In this document: positions 35,401-44,415 of the stretch, piece after piece
Layout of the letters: every line of letters begins with the position of its first letter
How positions within the stretch are numbered: the first letter of the stretch is position 1
Assembly (NCBI GenBank): GCA_025462735.1
Contig: JAOAPC010000022.1
Location: 124,001-188,000 of the forward strand
Direction of reading: 5' to 3'
Origin: Acidobacteriaceae bacterium
GTDB taxonomy: Bacteria; Acidobacteriota; Terriglobia; Terriglobales; Acidobacteriaceae
Length of the DNA stretch: 64,000 bases
Position numbers and translations under genes: made by a program
The notes under the pieces: generated by a model
What the model saw: only the letters and a program-made list of their open reading frames with translations
Told to the model about the DNA's origin: nothing
The model's database searches: none

Positions 35401-37845
35401 TCATGGTGTCCCATACAGCTGGCGATATACGTTTGCATTGCGCATGATCGCCTGCACGTATTCGCGGGTCTCGGTGAACGGTATGGATTCGACGAATTCC
35501 TGCACGTCACGGTACTTCCCGATGGATTGCCAGTCTTTCACACGATCATCGCCGGCGTTATACGCAGCAAGGGCGTACTCGAATCCGCCGAACTTATCGA
35601 CCATGGAGCGGAAGTAGCGGGTTCCCAGCTGCAAGTTAATCACGGGAGTAAAAAGCTGTTGCTGAGAAAAGTGTTTCAGCTTGACTTGCTTGGCCACGCC
35701 CTTGCCGACTTTCGGCAGCAGTTGCATCAGTCCCATCGCATTCTTATTAGAGACGGCGCCGGGATTAAATTCCGATTCCTGGCGGACCAACGAGGCAACC
35801 ATATAAGGATCAAGACCATTCGCATCGGCAAAGCGCTTCAGGTCTGGCCAAAAGGGCTTAGGAAAAAGTGCCTCCCAATAAGAACGAGGCAGGGTGCTAA
35901 GGTCGACGGCAAAATAATTCGGCACCGCGCGCTTTAGGGTTTCAACGGCAGCGTCGTAGCGTCCGGCATCCTGGTACATGCGGGCGGTCTCAGCGGGCAG
36001 CCAGTCGCCTTTGTCTTCCTCGGCTGCGGCCTTCAGTTCACGAATAGCGAAATCTAACAAGCCGCCGTTTTCAAGCAGGTGCGCCTTTTCGACGCGAAGA
36101 TCGTCCTCAGGCGGCGCGTCGTCAGTGATCGCCTGAATGCCATTGATCGGGGGAACGTGATCCAGGACGGCGAAATGCGGAGGATCGCTGCCGACATTCA
36201 GCTTGCTTTGGCGCTCGCGCGCGAGCGGACCGTAATAGTAATTGCGGAAGCGGTCGGAGACTTTTTGATAATAGGCGCTGGCCATGGCGGCATCGCCTTC
36301 CTCTTCGGCCAGGCGTCCGCGCCAGTAGAGGGCGGCGGGAACCTCAGAGGAATCCGGATACATCTCAATCTGCTGTTCGAATTCGGTCTTCGCTTCAGCA
36401 TCGCGCCCTTTGCGCAGACTCAGCCATGCCACCTTCCAGTGCGAATAGGGGGAACGCGCCCCGCCGGGAAATCGGGTTTCGATTTCGCGATAGGCGTCGA
36501 TGGCTTTGTCGTAATCCTTACGCAGAAGATAAATATTGCCAACATAAAGCAACGCCTGCTCGAGCCACGGGCTGGTCGGAGCTGCTTGCCGAATCTGATC
36601 CACGGTCCGCAAAAATCCGTCATCGTCGTTGGCTGCGCGTTGCAGTTCGCCAATGTCGTAAAGTTTTCGGGCAGCAATTTCGGGCGATGTGCTGTCAACC
36701 GAATTCAACAGCGGTTTAACTTCGCGGTCTTGTCCGGAGTGATGCAGCGACTCGGCGAGCGCGAGCTGAATGTCGGGCTTATCCGTGGGAGTTGCCTCAC
36801 GGAGCAGGTCCCGGTAGGCGTCAGCCGCGTCGGAAAAACGCTTTGCGCGGGCGAGAGCGTCAGCCCGGCTCTTGACAGCGCCGAAGCTCGGAGGCGAAAT
36901 TCCAGGAGTTGACGACAATTTCTGCAGATCCGATTGCACCACTGTCGCTTCGAAGCTGAGCGGCAGATCGAAATAGATATGCCTGAGCACTGCTACCGCC
37001 TTCGCGGGATCTCCCGCAGCCGCGTAAGCACGCCCGAGCGCAAGCTCCAAATCCGCACGGATCGGCGCCCGGTCCTTTTCCAGCAATGCGACCGCTTCTT
37101 TCGCACGATTGGCAGTTACCAGCGCACCCGCGTAAAGAACGTGAACATCGCGGATCAGAAGGGATTCAGGAAAACTGTCATCGAACTTGCTAAGCAAGGC
37201 CATCGCTTCGGCGGTGTGACCACTCTGGAGTTGTGAGCTTGCCAGGTAGTAGGTGATGTAATCGCCGATCTCGCCGCCGTGCGGCTTGGCCCGGCTGAGC
37301 GAATCAATCGACTTGGGATATTGATGGTCCAGAAAGTACGCATATCCGACGGCCAGCCAGGCCAGCGACCCCGCATCTTCACCGTTGTGTTTGCGGGCAT
37401 AGGCTTCAACGCCGGCGTAGGCCGCAGGGGTACGGTTTTGCAGAAGCTGCAAGGCCATCGGCTTCAGCGTCCCTGATACCACGAAGGCCTGGTGCGTTCT
37501 GCGAAACCGAGGCGAATTGCGGCGGGACTTGGCTCGCAATCGGGCAGGCTTCCTGGATTTAGCTTTGCGCGGCTTCTTCGTGGACGTTGATGGCTTGGCA
37601 GGTTGGGCTTGTGCAGGGGCTGAAGGTTTCGCTTGTGCCGCTTGAGCCGGGGCGTCCGGGCCTACATGGCTCGCGGAATCGGTGGACTGCGGCGCAGCAG
37701 ACGCGCACACGAATGCGAGCGATAGTAGAGCGAAGAAAAATAACCTGCGAAATGACCCCACCACGTTTAAATGATTATCGCTTAAATATAAGATGCTGAT
37801 GGAATCCATCAGTGCTGCTGTTGTTATTGAAAGGTTACTGCCCAA
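35401..37845 (-). CDS. slt: Soluble lytic murein transglycosylase, TPR-rich (Slt70-like)
   Basis: The enzyme cleaves peptidoglycan between MurNAc and GlcNAc with formation of 1,6-anhydro-MurNAc, in the periplasm. The 814-residue protein has a long leader; an export signal (RRLFFFALLSLAFVCASA) begins near residue 33, so the true start may be GTG at 37764. A Lys/Pro/Ala-rich basic segment follows (about 55-110). A superhelix of TPR-like helices fills about 120-620. The SLT domain then has SLVRQESEFNPGAVS with catalytic Glu690, MGLMQLLPKVGK, LQLGTRYFRSMV and YALAAYNAGDDRV. It converges on repeats at its 3' end. Part of the leader (GPDAPAQAAQ) overlaps a GGGCGTCCGGGCCTAC repeat fragment at 37648. 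Confidence 0.92.
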   Translation of the reverse strand: MGSNLSITTAALMDSISILYLSDNHLNVVGSFRRLFFFALLSLAFVCASAAPQSTDSASHVGPDAPAQAAQAKPSAPAQAQPAKPSTSTKKPRKAKSRKPARLRAKSRRNSPRFRRTHQAFVVSGTLKPMALQLLQNRTPAAYAGVEAYARKHNGEDAGSLAWLAVGYAYFLDHQYPKSIDSLSRAKPHGGEIGDYITYYLASSQLQSGHTAEAMALLSKFDDSFPESLLIRDVHVLYAGALVTANRAKEAVALLEKDRAPIRADLELALGRAYAAAGDPAKAVAVLRHIYFDLPLSFEATVVQSDLQKLSSTPGISPPSFGAVKSRADALARAKRFSDAADAYRDLLREATPTDKPDIQLALAESLHHSGQDREVKPLLNSVDSTSPEIAARKLYDIGELQRAANDDDGFLRTVDQIRQAAPTSPWLEQALLYVGNIYLLRKDYDKAIDAYREIETRFPGGARSPYSHWKVAWLSLRKGRDAEAKTEFEQQIEMYPDSSEVPAALYWRGRLAEEEGDAAMASAYYQKVSDRFRNYYYGPLARERQSKLNVGSDPPHFAVLDHVPPINGIQAITDDAPPEDDLRVEKAHLLENGGLLDFAIRELKAAAEEDKGDWLPAETARMYQDAGRYDAAVETLKRAVPNYFAVDLSTLPRSYWEALFPKPFWPDLKRFADANGLDPYMVASLVRQESEFNPGAVSNKNAMGLMQLLPKVGKGVAKQVKLKHFSQQQLFTPVINLQLGTRYFRSMVDKFGGFEYALAAYNAGDDRVKDWQSIGKYRDVQEFVESIPFTETREYVQAIMRNANVYRQLYGTP

Positions 37846-37874
37846 AAGTTAAGGTTGAAAAGTTAAAGCCAAGA

Positions 37875-38942
37875 CTACTGATGAAAGTTCTTGCCCAGGA
37901 GAGAAACGTCGTCTTCGGCCAGACTGCGAATCAGTTCCTGATTGAAATAGTTACCGATTGCCGCGGGTGTGTTCCCATAACGCTTCAGATAGGTCGCGCG
38001 GCTCTTTTCGATGTCTTCCTTGAGGCGATCATAAATATCTTTGTGCTTACGGCCGTCGGCAACCTTGGCCTGATTGTAGAGTTTAATTTCGTCCATTAGC
38101 AGCCGCGCAAAACGCTGGGCTTTGTGATGCACCTCGGCGTCTTCCGGGCTGAGCACGAATCCAGCAGACGATCCACCTGAGGCGGCTGCGGCTGACATTG
38201 CGGCCGCGGGCACGGATTCCGCTTCATGGTGGGCCTTGCCAGTGTGAAGAGGCGCATGCGCTGCAAAGGGATCGTTCCCCGATGGTGCGGAGTGCATTTC
38301 CGCATCTGGCGTTCCATCTTTCTGCGCCTGTTTGCGCTGCGAGATCACTTCCAGCCACGCGCTGGTAGCCCGCACCAAGACATCGAGCGCGGCAGCATCC
38401 AGTGTGCCAGGGTGCGCGCCGGAGTCGGCATAAACTAGAGCCGACACTTTGTCTTTCAGAAGCAGCGGTAGCAGCGCGACCTTGCCGTCCGCAGGCGAAC
38501 CAAATTTCGAGATAAAGCCATGGTCAAAGTCGGACGCAGCGCCGTTTCCCGCAGTGCGCGACTGCAGCACCCGCGCTCCGATACCCGAACTCATGTCGAG
38601 CGCAAAGTCCCTGATCGCGTCGTTGTTCGAGAAGCCAGCTCCCTGCCAGCCGGTTGCCGTCCCGTTCTTTACCACGAACAAAGCTGCGCGGCCGGAGTAG
38701 AGAACGGTGTTGTCGAGCAGTGCCCGCAGAATTTCCTTTTGTGTGGTCCCAGCCTGAATTCGCGCAACGGCTTTTTGCAAGCCCGCGGCACTGCTACCTG
38801 CCTGTGCTGGCTTGACGCTGAGAGCTGGACCCACTTCGCGGAGGACTTCCTGTACGACGCTCTCACGGAATGAGGCAAGCTGGCGCTCAAGGGCCTGCGC
38901 GACAGCGGTGCGAACGATCTCTTCAGCGCGGTTTTCGGGCAT
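37875..38942 (-). CDS. GAF-like domain protein of unknown role
   Basis: The 355-residue protein begins with a helix (AVAQALERQLASFRESVVQEV). A GAF-like domain follows at about residues 55-200: QKEILRALLDNTVLYSGRAALFVVK, then VALLPLLLKDKVSALVYAD. A Gly/Ala/His-rich linker comes next (about 210-270), then a helical tail (AQRFARLLMDEIKLYNQAK to KSRATYLKRYG). GAF domains bind cyclic nucleotides or small ligands or mediate dimer contact; no histidine kinase or cyclase domain is attached. I recall this layout as recurrent in Acidobacteriota but cannot name a function. It lies upstream of slt on the same strand. Confidence 0.75.
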   Translation of the reverse strand: MPENRAEEIVRTAVAQALERQLASFRESVVQEVLREVGPALSVKPAQAGSSAAGLQKAVARIQAGTTQKEILRALLDNTVLYSGRAALFVVKNGTATGWQGAGFSNNDAIRDFALDMSSGIGARVLQSRTAGNGAASDFDHGFISKFGSPADGKVALLPLLLKDKVSALVYADSGAHPGTLDAAALDVLVRATSAWLEVISQRKQAQKDGTPDAEMHSAPSGNDPFAAHAPLHTGKAHHEAESVPAAAMSAAAASGGSSAGFVLSPEDAEVHHKAQRFARLLMDEIKLYNQAKVADGRKHKDIYDRLKEDIEKSRATYLKRYGNTPAAIGNYFNQELIRSLAEDDVSLLGKNFHQ

Positions 38943-39147
38943 AGATTCGCGAAATAGGCGGCAGATTCGTGCTTCGATTATAGGCGGAAGGGTGGTGCGC
39001 TTAGCAGGTCACTTTAGTCATGTGAGGCGCAAAGATCGCCCTTGTAGGGCTGCGGGGCGGGGCCCCCTCGGTACTCTGTAAACGGAAATTCGACTTTCCT
39101 TCGTGTGCCTTTGTGCCCTAGGCTTCGGTCCACCAAGTAACCCCAAA

Positions 39148-41109
39148 TTAGTCCTTTACCAGGGGTAGCTCGATGAAGCTTTCCTGCCCGGGAGCGTGAT
39201 AAACGCGCTGCACAGCCTTTTTGTAATTTTCCGGCTTGGCCCAGAAGATTGAGGGCACGAAGGTCTGCGGATTGCGGTCGTAGAGCGGAAACCAGCTCGA
39301 CTGCACCTGCACCATGATGCGATGGCCGGGCAGAAACACGTGGTTGGCCGTGGGCAGCGCGAAGCGGTACAACAGAGGCTTATCCGGGGTGATTGCCTTG
39401 GGTGTTTCCAGGCTCTCGCGGTAACGCCCACGGAAAATGTCGGCCGAGACCATAAGCTGATACCCTCCCATTTCCTCATCTCCAGCCACCTCGTCTGGAT
39501 AAACGTCGATCAGCTTGACCACCCAATCGGAGTCGCTGCCGCTGGTCGAAGCGATGAGATTGGCCATCGGCTGGCCGCTGATCTTAACCGGATCGGTCAA
39601 GACCTCGGAGGTGAAAACGACGACGTCAGGTCTGCCTGAGGCTTCCCGCTGGTCGTCCACCAACCATTCCGGCCAAGTCAAGCGTCCGCTGTAACCGACC
39701 GGCTGGCTTGGGCGCGCGCGGTAAGGCACCGGTTTGGCGGGGTCAGAGAGGTATTCGTCGTAGGCGGCATCACCGCGCTTAGGCTTGGAAAAGCTCAGTT
39801 TCAGATTTCCATTCAAATAGAGAGGTGTAGCTTTCGGGGCGCAGCCGCCCTCGCACCCTGCCGGCCATGAAGGCAAACGGTGCCAAGTGTTGCTACCGGT
39901 TTCAAACGCGGTCACCGGCGCAACGTCGAGCTTGGGGGCATCGTCTTTGAGGAAGTGGTCCAGGAAGGGCCGCAAGATTTTCTCGCGGAAGTAGAGACCG
40001 GTGTCGCTGTTGAATTTAATCGCGCCGAGCGTGCTGCCATCGCCGATCTCTTGACCATGATGCCAAGGCCCGAGGACCAGGAACACCTTGTCGTTATTCA
40101 CATCCTTCGGCTTGATTGCTTTGTAAACTGCGGGCGCGCCGTAAATATCCTCCTGGTCCCAGAGGCTGTGCACCAGCATGACCGGCACTTTCAACGGCTG
40201 TTCGGCGAGGATCTTATCCATTGCCTGGTCTTGCCAGAATGAGTCATAGGCGGGATGCGCAATCACCTTTCTCCAAAACCCGACTTGATCCAGCCCGTGG
40301 ATGCGGCCCAGGTCTCCAGCCGAACCTTCCATGTATAAATCGTAGTCATCGAAGCGATCCGTCCACCACTTCTCCTCGTTCTTGCGGTTTGCCACTTGTT
40401 CGTAGATGTACGGCATGTTCTGTTCGCGGAAGGCGCCGTTGTGGAACCAGTCGTCCCCCATCCAGCCGTCCACCATGGGATTCATCGGCACCGAAACCTT
40501 GAGCGCGGGATGAGGATTCACCAGCGCCATCAATGGCAGGAAGCCATCGTAGGAAATACCGAGGATGCCGACTTTACCGTTGGTTTCCGGGATGTTCTTG
40601 ACCAGCCAATCGATGGTGTCGTAGGTGTCGGTCGAGTGATCCACCGGAGTGGGGTTTAGCGGCCCGTGAAGCGGCCGATTCATTACGTAATCACCCTCGG
40701 AGTGATACTTGCCGCGCACGTCCTGCACCACGCGGATGTAGCCGCCTTCAACGATCACTTCAGTCGCGTTGTCGTAGCCCCACAACATGGGGCCAAGGTG
40801 AGAGCTGGCGCTGTGGCTGGTGAGGGCATCTGCGTCATAGGGTGTGCGTGTCAGCAGAATGGGCGCGCTCTTTGCGCCTTTGGGGACGAGGATGACCGTG
40901 TGCAGCTTAACGCCGTCGCGCATGGGGATCATGACCACGCGGCGTGCGTAATCCCAACTTGCTGAATTTGCCTGGAACGTCTCCGGGGTCTCGCTCGGAT
41001 AGTTGGGGTACTGCGGCTGCGTCGTTTGAGCCAGAGATGGTCTGCCGGACAACACCGCAATTACAGACAAACACCAAATCAACGCGCAGAGGCGGTTGAT
41101 GAGTTTCAT
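39148..41109 (-). CDS. CocE/NonD (S15-type) hydrolase, alpha-amino-acid ester hydrolase-like
   Basis: I take the ATG at 41109 (MKLINRL); a GAGG lies upstream and a signal peptide follows. The 653-residue product has the alpha/beta-hydrolase S15 fold: nucleophile GISYDGF (Ser186), HSLWDQEDIYGA with the likely Asp, and LGPWHHGQEIG with the likely His. The segment PHPALKVSVPMNPMVDGWMG, followed by DDWFHNGAFRE, closely resembles bacterial alpha-amino-acid ester hydrolases (AEH), which acylate beta-lactam nuclei. The AEH carboxylate cluster was not checked residue by residue. A C-terminal jelly-roll (PVKISGQPMANLIASTSGSD) is standard. Its natural role may be peptide or amino-acid ester cleavage. 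A promoter-like pair lies upstream. Confidence 0.88.
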   Translation of the reverse strand: MKLINRLCALIWCLSVIAVLSGRPSLAQTTQPQYPNYPSETPETFQANSASWDYARRVVMIPMRDGVKLHTVILVPKGAKSAPILLTRTPYDADALTSHSASSHLGPMLWGYDNATEVIVEGGYIRVVQDVRGKYHSEGDYVMNRPLHGPLNPTPVDHSTDTYDTIDWLVKNIPETNGKVGILGISYDGFLPLMALVNPHPALKVSVPMNPMVDGWMGDDWFHNGAFREQNMPYIYEQVANRKNEEKWWTDRFDDYDLYMEGSAGDLGRIHGLDQVGFWRKVIAHPAYDSFWQDQAMDKILAEQPLKVPVMLVHSLWDQEDIYGAPAVYKAIKPKDVNNDKVFLVLGPWHHGQEIGDGSTLGAIKFNSDTGLYFREKILRPFLDHFLKDDAPKLDVAPVTAFETGSNTWHRLPSWPAGCEGGCAPKATPLYLNGNLKLSFSKPKRGDAAYDEYLSDPAKPVPYRARPSQPVGYSGRLTWPEWLVDDQREASGRPDVVVFTSEVLTDPVKISGQPMANLIASTSGSDSDWVVKLIDVYPDEVAGDEEMGGYQLMVSADIFRGRYRESLETPKAITPDKPLLYRFALPTANHVFLPGHRIMVQVQSSWFPLYDRNPQTFVPSIFWAKPENYKKAVQRVYHAPGQESFIELPLVKD

Positions 41110-41148
41110 GGAAACCTCGGCCAAAAGAAGTGATCTCAAAAACCGAGA

Positions 41149-41178
41149 ATTATAGACGACCTCGGACCATAGTGTGAA
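41149..41178 (-). promoter_or_regulatory. Candidate sigma70-type promoter of the AEH-like gene
   Basis: On the minus strand TTCACA (41173-41178) and TATAAT (41149-41154) are 18 bases apart. The -10 box ends about 40 bases before the ATG at 41109. This is the best sigma70-like pair seen in the window. Confidence 0.5.
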
Positions 41179-41195
41179 AAGTCCCGGATGAAGTC

Positions 41196-42689
41196 CTAGT
41201 GCTTCATCTCCATCGCCGCGTTTTTCACGCTGACACTACAGGTTGGACTTCGCAGGCATTTGCGGAAGGCGGGCACGACCAGCGCCTGTTCCACGGTGGG
41301 ATCATTGAAATTGGCAAGGGTCTTTTGCGTCTCTTTCGCGCCAGAAATGTATCCGGTCTCCTCGTAAGCAGCGGCAAGGAGCTTAAGTGAAAGGGGGCTG
41401 TCGCTGTCTTCTTCAAGATGAGGAATGGCCTGCTTGTAATTGTGTTCGTAGAACAAGTGCGCACCGGCAGCGCCATGGAAGGCGGAGTCGATCACCTTAT
41501 CGTTGGAGCTCAATGAAAGTTCAGCAAGCTTCGCTACAGCCGAATCTGCGGCCAAGGAATGGCCAGCCTTCATCTCCAACTCCGCGCGCGTGCGCAGAAT
41601 TTGGGCGGCCTGCTGATGAACTTCGATCGCCGAAACGCTATTGCCTTCGCTAAGAGCAGTTTCGGCTTTCGACAACAACGCCAGCGCCTGCTGATAAACC
41701 GGCTGATACATCGCCATTTGGCGGTAGGTCTCGGCTTCCACCTGGCTCATATGCTTGGCGTGCGCGTAATCAGCGAGGGACTGGAAAGCTTTGTCTGCCC
41801 CCGCAAAATCACTTTCGTATACGTAACTGGACGCTTGGCGTGTTTTCCACCTTATGCAGTTGAGTTCCGGCATCGACGGAAATTTCTTGAAAGCCGCCTC
41901 GTACTCCTGACGTGCCCGGACTTCATCTCCCATCAAAAGGTAGGTATCCGCGATGCCAAATTGCGATGAGTAGAAACGCGGATTCAAACTAAGAGCCACG
42001 CGATAATGATCGATTGCAACCGTATAGTGTCCTGCCAAACGCAGAATTTCCGCGTAAGAATCCTGCGGATTCGGGTCCTTAGGCATCAGGGCAACATATT
42101 TGTCCATTAGCGCAAATGCCTTGCTGAACTGGCGCAGACTGGCATAGGTGTAGGCCGCGTCATTGATCAGCCCGGGCGAGTCGTTGATTCCAGAGTTCTC
42201 ATATATCGCAGCCGCGCGCTCATATTGAGTTTGCGCCGTAAGCCATGAATTAGAAAGGAACACCAGCCAGCGGTCGTGCGGGTATTTATGCAGCACCTCA
42301 TTCATGTTGGTGATGGCTGGAATGAGTTTGTGATCTGCGGCATTTTGGAACCAGTCAATCACGATCGCCTCGGAGGGGTTGGCGTGGCTCCGGTTGGCAA
42401 AAGCTTGCTTCTGTTCGCTGATCTGCTCTGCGGGATCGAGGCTGATCCTGGCCAAAATCTCGTGCCCCATGGCGAACTCAGGATCGATCTTCACTACCTT
42501 TCGCATCACGTCGATCGCCTGCCCCTGTTCGACCTGGTCGGAGGCTAAAATCCAGGCCTGATCAAGTAGGCTGCGGATTTTCGAAGACTTTGCGCTCAGC
42601 GGAAGAGCATCGCCGTGCGGAGCTGTCTGCGTCAAAGCGCTAACTGAGAGTGCTAGATTGGCAGCGATGAATATTGTGAGTGATTTCAT
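41196..42689 (-). CDS. Secreted TPR protein
   Basis: The 497-residue protein has a signal peptide (SLTIFIAANLALSVSALT) and then a long run of TPR-like helical pairs. Clear repeats include ERAAAIYENSGINDSPGLIND, LAGHYTVAIDHYRVALSLNP, RFYSSQFGIADTYLLMGDEV and ARQEYEAAFKKFPSMPEL. No enzyme domain is seen. It starts three bases after the stop of the PstS-like gene, so both come from one message. Such TPR proteins usually hold other proteins; the partner is unknown, though the coupled PstS-like protein is a candidate. Confidence 0.8.
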   Translation of the reverse strand: MKSLTIFIAANLALSVSALTQTAPHGDALPLSAKSSKIRSLLDQAWILASDQVEQGQAIDVMRKVVKIDPEFAMGHEILARISLDPAEQISEQKQAFANRSHANPSEAIVIDWFQNAADHKLIPAITNMNEVLHKYPHDRWLVFLSNSWLTAQTQYERAAAIYENSGINDSPGLINDAAYTYASLRQFSKAFALMDKYVALMPKDPNPQDSYAEILRLAGHYTVAIDHYRVALSLNPRFYSSQFGIADTYLLMGDEVRARQEYEAAFKKFPSMPELNCIRWKTRQASSYVYESDFAGADKAFQSLADYAHAKHMSQVEAETYRQMAMYQPVYQQALALLSKAETALSEGNSVSAIEVHQQAAQILRTRAELEMKAGHSLAADSAVAKLAELSLSSNDKVIDSAFHGAAGAHLFYEHNYKQAIPHLEEDSDSPLSLKLLAAAYEETGYISGAKETQKTLANFNDPTVEQALVVPAFRKCLRSPTCSVSVKNAAMEMKH

Positions 42690-42692
42690 TAC

Positions 42693-43160
42693 CTAGTTTC
42701 CTCGTAGCAGATAACCTTGCTCGACCGGCAGCTTTCCATCGATTTTGACGACATTTACGTCTTTGGTCAGGGAATACAGATCCACAATTCCAATCGCGCC
42801 CCGGTTGCTGGAGACGAAGCGGAGAACCGCATCGTCGGACCCCGCGATCACGATCGATGGCTTATGCGCCTGGATAAAAGACCGCGCCTGCGCCGGAGTC
42901 ATGTTGAAGACTTTGCGGAGGACCAGTTCCATATCGGAAGATGCTGGATCGCGAACGACGACGATTACCGGCTTTCCATCACCCCAGTTACGAATGTGCG
43001 CGTTAAAAAGCTTAATCAGCTCGGCGGCGCTAAGATTCCGGGTTTGGTTTGCGGTATCGGTGACGACGGCCAACTGCTTTGCGCAGACAAAGGACGTAGC
43101 CGCGATCGTCCATAGCAAAAACAGCAATGTGCGCAGCCGTCGCATTCTGGACATTGTCAT
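42693..43160 (-). CDS. Small PstS-like periplasmic binding-domain protein
   Basis: I take an ATG near 43160; several in-frame starts compete. About 155 residues: a signal peptide (LRTLLFLLWTIAATSFVCA) and then a PBP-like half domain. LSAAELIKLFNAHIRNWGDG resembles the LSxxxLxxIFxGxxxxWxDG motif of PstS-type proteins, and IVVVRDPASSDMELVLRKVF and GAIGIVDLYSL (family GAIGY) also match. Full PstS is 300 residues or more, so only the second lobe segment is present. No pstCAB genes lie nearby. It precedes the TPR gene by three bases. Phosphate binding is unproven. Confidence 0.78.
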   Translation of the reverse strand: MTMSRMRRLRTLLFLLWTIAATSFVCAKQLAVVTDTANQTRNLSAAELIKLFNAHIRNWGDGKPVIVVVRDPASSDMELVLRKVFNMTPAQARSFIQAHKPSIVIAGSDDAVLRFVSSNRGAIGIVDLYSLTKDVNVVKIDGKLPVEQGYLLRGN

Positions 43161-43356
43161 GGGCAATGTAATGAGTTGGAAGATAACGAACGTAATGAAA
43201 ATGTTGCGGTTGCGGGAACGGGAAAGGGCAGACTAGGGCGTCTCCCTTAAAGTTCCAAAGGTTGCCGTTGGCGCAAACTATGTCTCAGCCATTAGAATAA
43301 AAATGCGATTCAGGTTCCCTTCCATTTAACGCGAAAAATCCTGCATCGAATGACGA

Positions 43357-44013
43357 ATGGGTGCAATCCAACCAAAGGTAAGCGAGCCAATCAGCGACGA
43401 GATGGCTCTTGTCGGACGCGCGAAAGGCGGCGACGTCGGGGCTTTCGAGGAGTTAGTTCGACGCTACGATCGTAACGTTTTTCGTATTGCGCAGCATATA
43501 ACACAGAACCGCGAGGACGCGGAAGATGTTGTCCAGGACGCGTTTTTAAAGGCGTACAACAATCTGGCCCAATTCCAGGGGCAGTCGAAGTTTTACACCT
43601 GGCTGGTGCGGATTGCAGTTAATGAAGCGCTGATGAAGTTACGGCGCCGGCGTCCGGAACGCACGGTTTCGCTGGACGAAGAAGTAAAGACGGAAGACGA
43701 TTCGGTACCTCGGGAAGTAGCCGATTGGTCGCCGAATCCGGAGCAGCAGTATACGCAGGCGGAGTTGAGGGACATTTTAGACCGTACGATTCACGGGCTG
43801 CCTGCGACATTTCGCACGGTTTTTGTGTTGCGGGACGTTGAGGGTCTTTCGACCGAAGAAACAGCCGAGGCGCTGGATTTAAGCGTACCGGCAGTGAAAT
43901 CAAGATTACTGCGGGCACGTCTGCAGTTGCGTGAACGGCTGAACAAATATTTTAAAAGAGAGAGGTCGAATGGATCGCAATCAAAACCCAGCAGTGGAGA
44001 TGGCACACGGTGA
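43357..44013 (+). CDS. ECF sigma factor (RpoE-like)
   Basis: The 218-residue protein has sigma region 2 (FEELVRRYDRNVFRIAQHIT, EDAEDVVQDAFLKAYNNLAQF, FYTWLVRIAVNEALMKLRRR) and region 4 (LDRTIHGLPATFRTVFVLRDVEGLSTEETAEALDLSVPAVKSRLLRAR). These bind RNA polymerase, the -10 and the -35, respectively. The last four bases overlap the anti-sigma gene (GTGA), so the pair is translated together. The N-terminal 15 residues look unstructured. Its regulon is unknown; the usual autoregulation cannot be judged, as the region upstream shows no obvious AAC-type -35. Confidence 0.95.
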   Translation: MGAIQPKVSEPISDEMALVGRAKGGDVGAFEELVRRYDRNVFRIAQHITQNREDAEDVVQDAFLKAYNNLAQFQGQSKFYTWLVRIAVNEALMKLRRRRPERTVSLDEEVKTEDDSVPREVADWSPNPEQQYTQAELRDILDRTIHGLPATFRTVFVLRDVEGLSTEETAEALDLSVPAVKSRLLRARLQLRERLNKYFKRERSNGSQSKPSSGDGTR

Positions 44014-44273
44014 AATGCTCTGAGTTTCTCCACGAACTAACCGATTACCTGGACGGCGTCATCGACGCCAACACGAAGGCGGAACTGGACGAGCACCTGG
44101 CGTGGTGCCACAACTGCTACGTGGTCTGCGATACCACCAAAAAGACCATCGAAATTTACCGCGATTCCAAGCTTTACGAACTTCCCGAAGACCTGGAAAC
44201 CAAGCTGCGGACTGCAATTGCCAGCCGCTGCAAATCCCACAAGAAAACCGGTCCTGAAGGCTCGGCGCGATAA
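44010..44273 (+). CDS. Putative zinc-finger (zf-HC2) anti-sigma factor
   Basis: The 87-residue protein starts KCSEFLHELTDYLDGV and has DEHLAWCHNCYVVC, the H-x3-C-x2-C zinc motif of the ZAS anti-sigma family. No membrane helix follows, so it is a soluble anti-sigma, as for the redox-sensing RsrA group. It ends in a basic tail. Start GTG overlaps the sigma stop. It presumably binds region 2 and 4 of the partner sigma factor and releases it on a signal, by family analogy. Confidence 0.9.
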   Translation: MKCSEFLHELTDYLDGVIDANTKAELDEHLAWCHNCYVVCDTTKKTIEIYRDSKLYELPEDLETKLRTAIASRCKSHKKTGPEGSAR

Positions 44274-44291
44274 ATCCTTTTAATCCAGAGG

Positions 44292-44408
44292 TTGCAGGAA
44301 CCGAAAACTTTTGTGGTATCTTCGACGAACCCTTTCCAGAGAAGCTGAATCTAAGTAGCTGAATGCCACTTCGTCGGGCCTCCCAGGGTCTTGGGGCATT
44401 CGTGGAGG
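44292..44408 (+). promoter_or_regulatory. Candidate promoter and structured leader of the small CxxC gene
   Basis: TTGCAG (44292) and TGGTATCTT (TATCTT at 44317) could be a -35 and an extended -10 with a 19-base spacer. The leader then has GAATGCC (44361-44367) paired with GGCATTC (44395-44401), just before GGAGG at 44404-44408. The stem could regulate access to the ribosome-binding site. This is inference. Confidence 0.35.
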
Positions 44409-44415
44409 TAGAGAG

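Noticed and set aside
35074-35510. Minus-strand open frame with repeated VGRTLLSD- and GWSRPSG-type peptides
   Set aside because: It is a translation of tandem noncoding repeats and overlaps the slt 3' end.
36079-36912. 277-residue plus-strand frame
   Set aside because: Lies opposite the TPR region of slt and has no motif; shadow frame.
42693-43160. Phosphate transport system (pst) call
   Set aside because: Only a half-size PstS-like protein; no pstC, pstA, pstB or phoU nearby.
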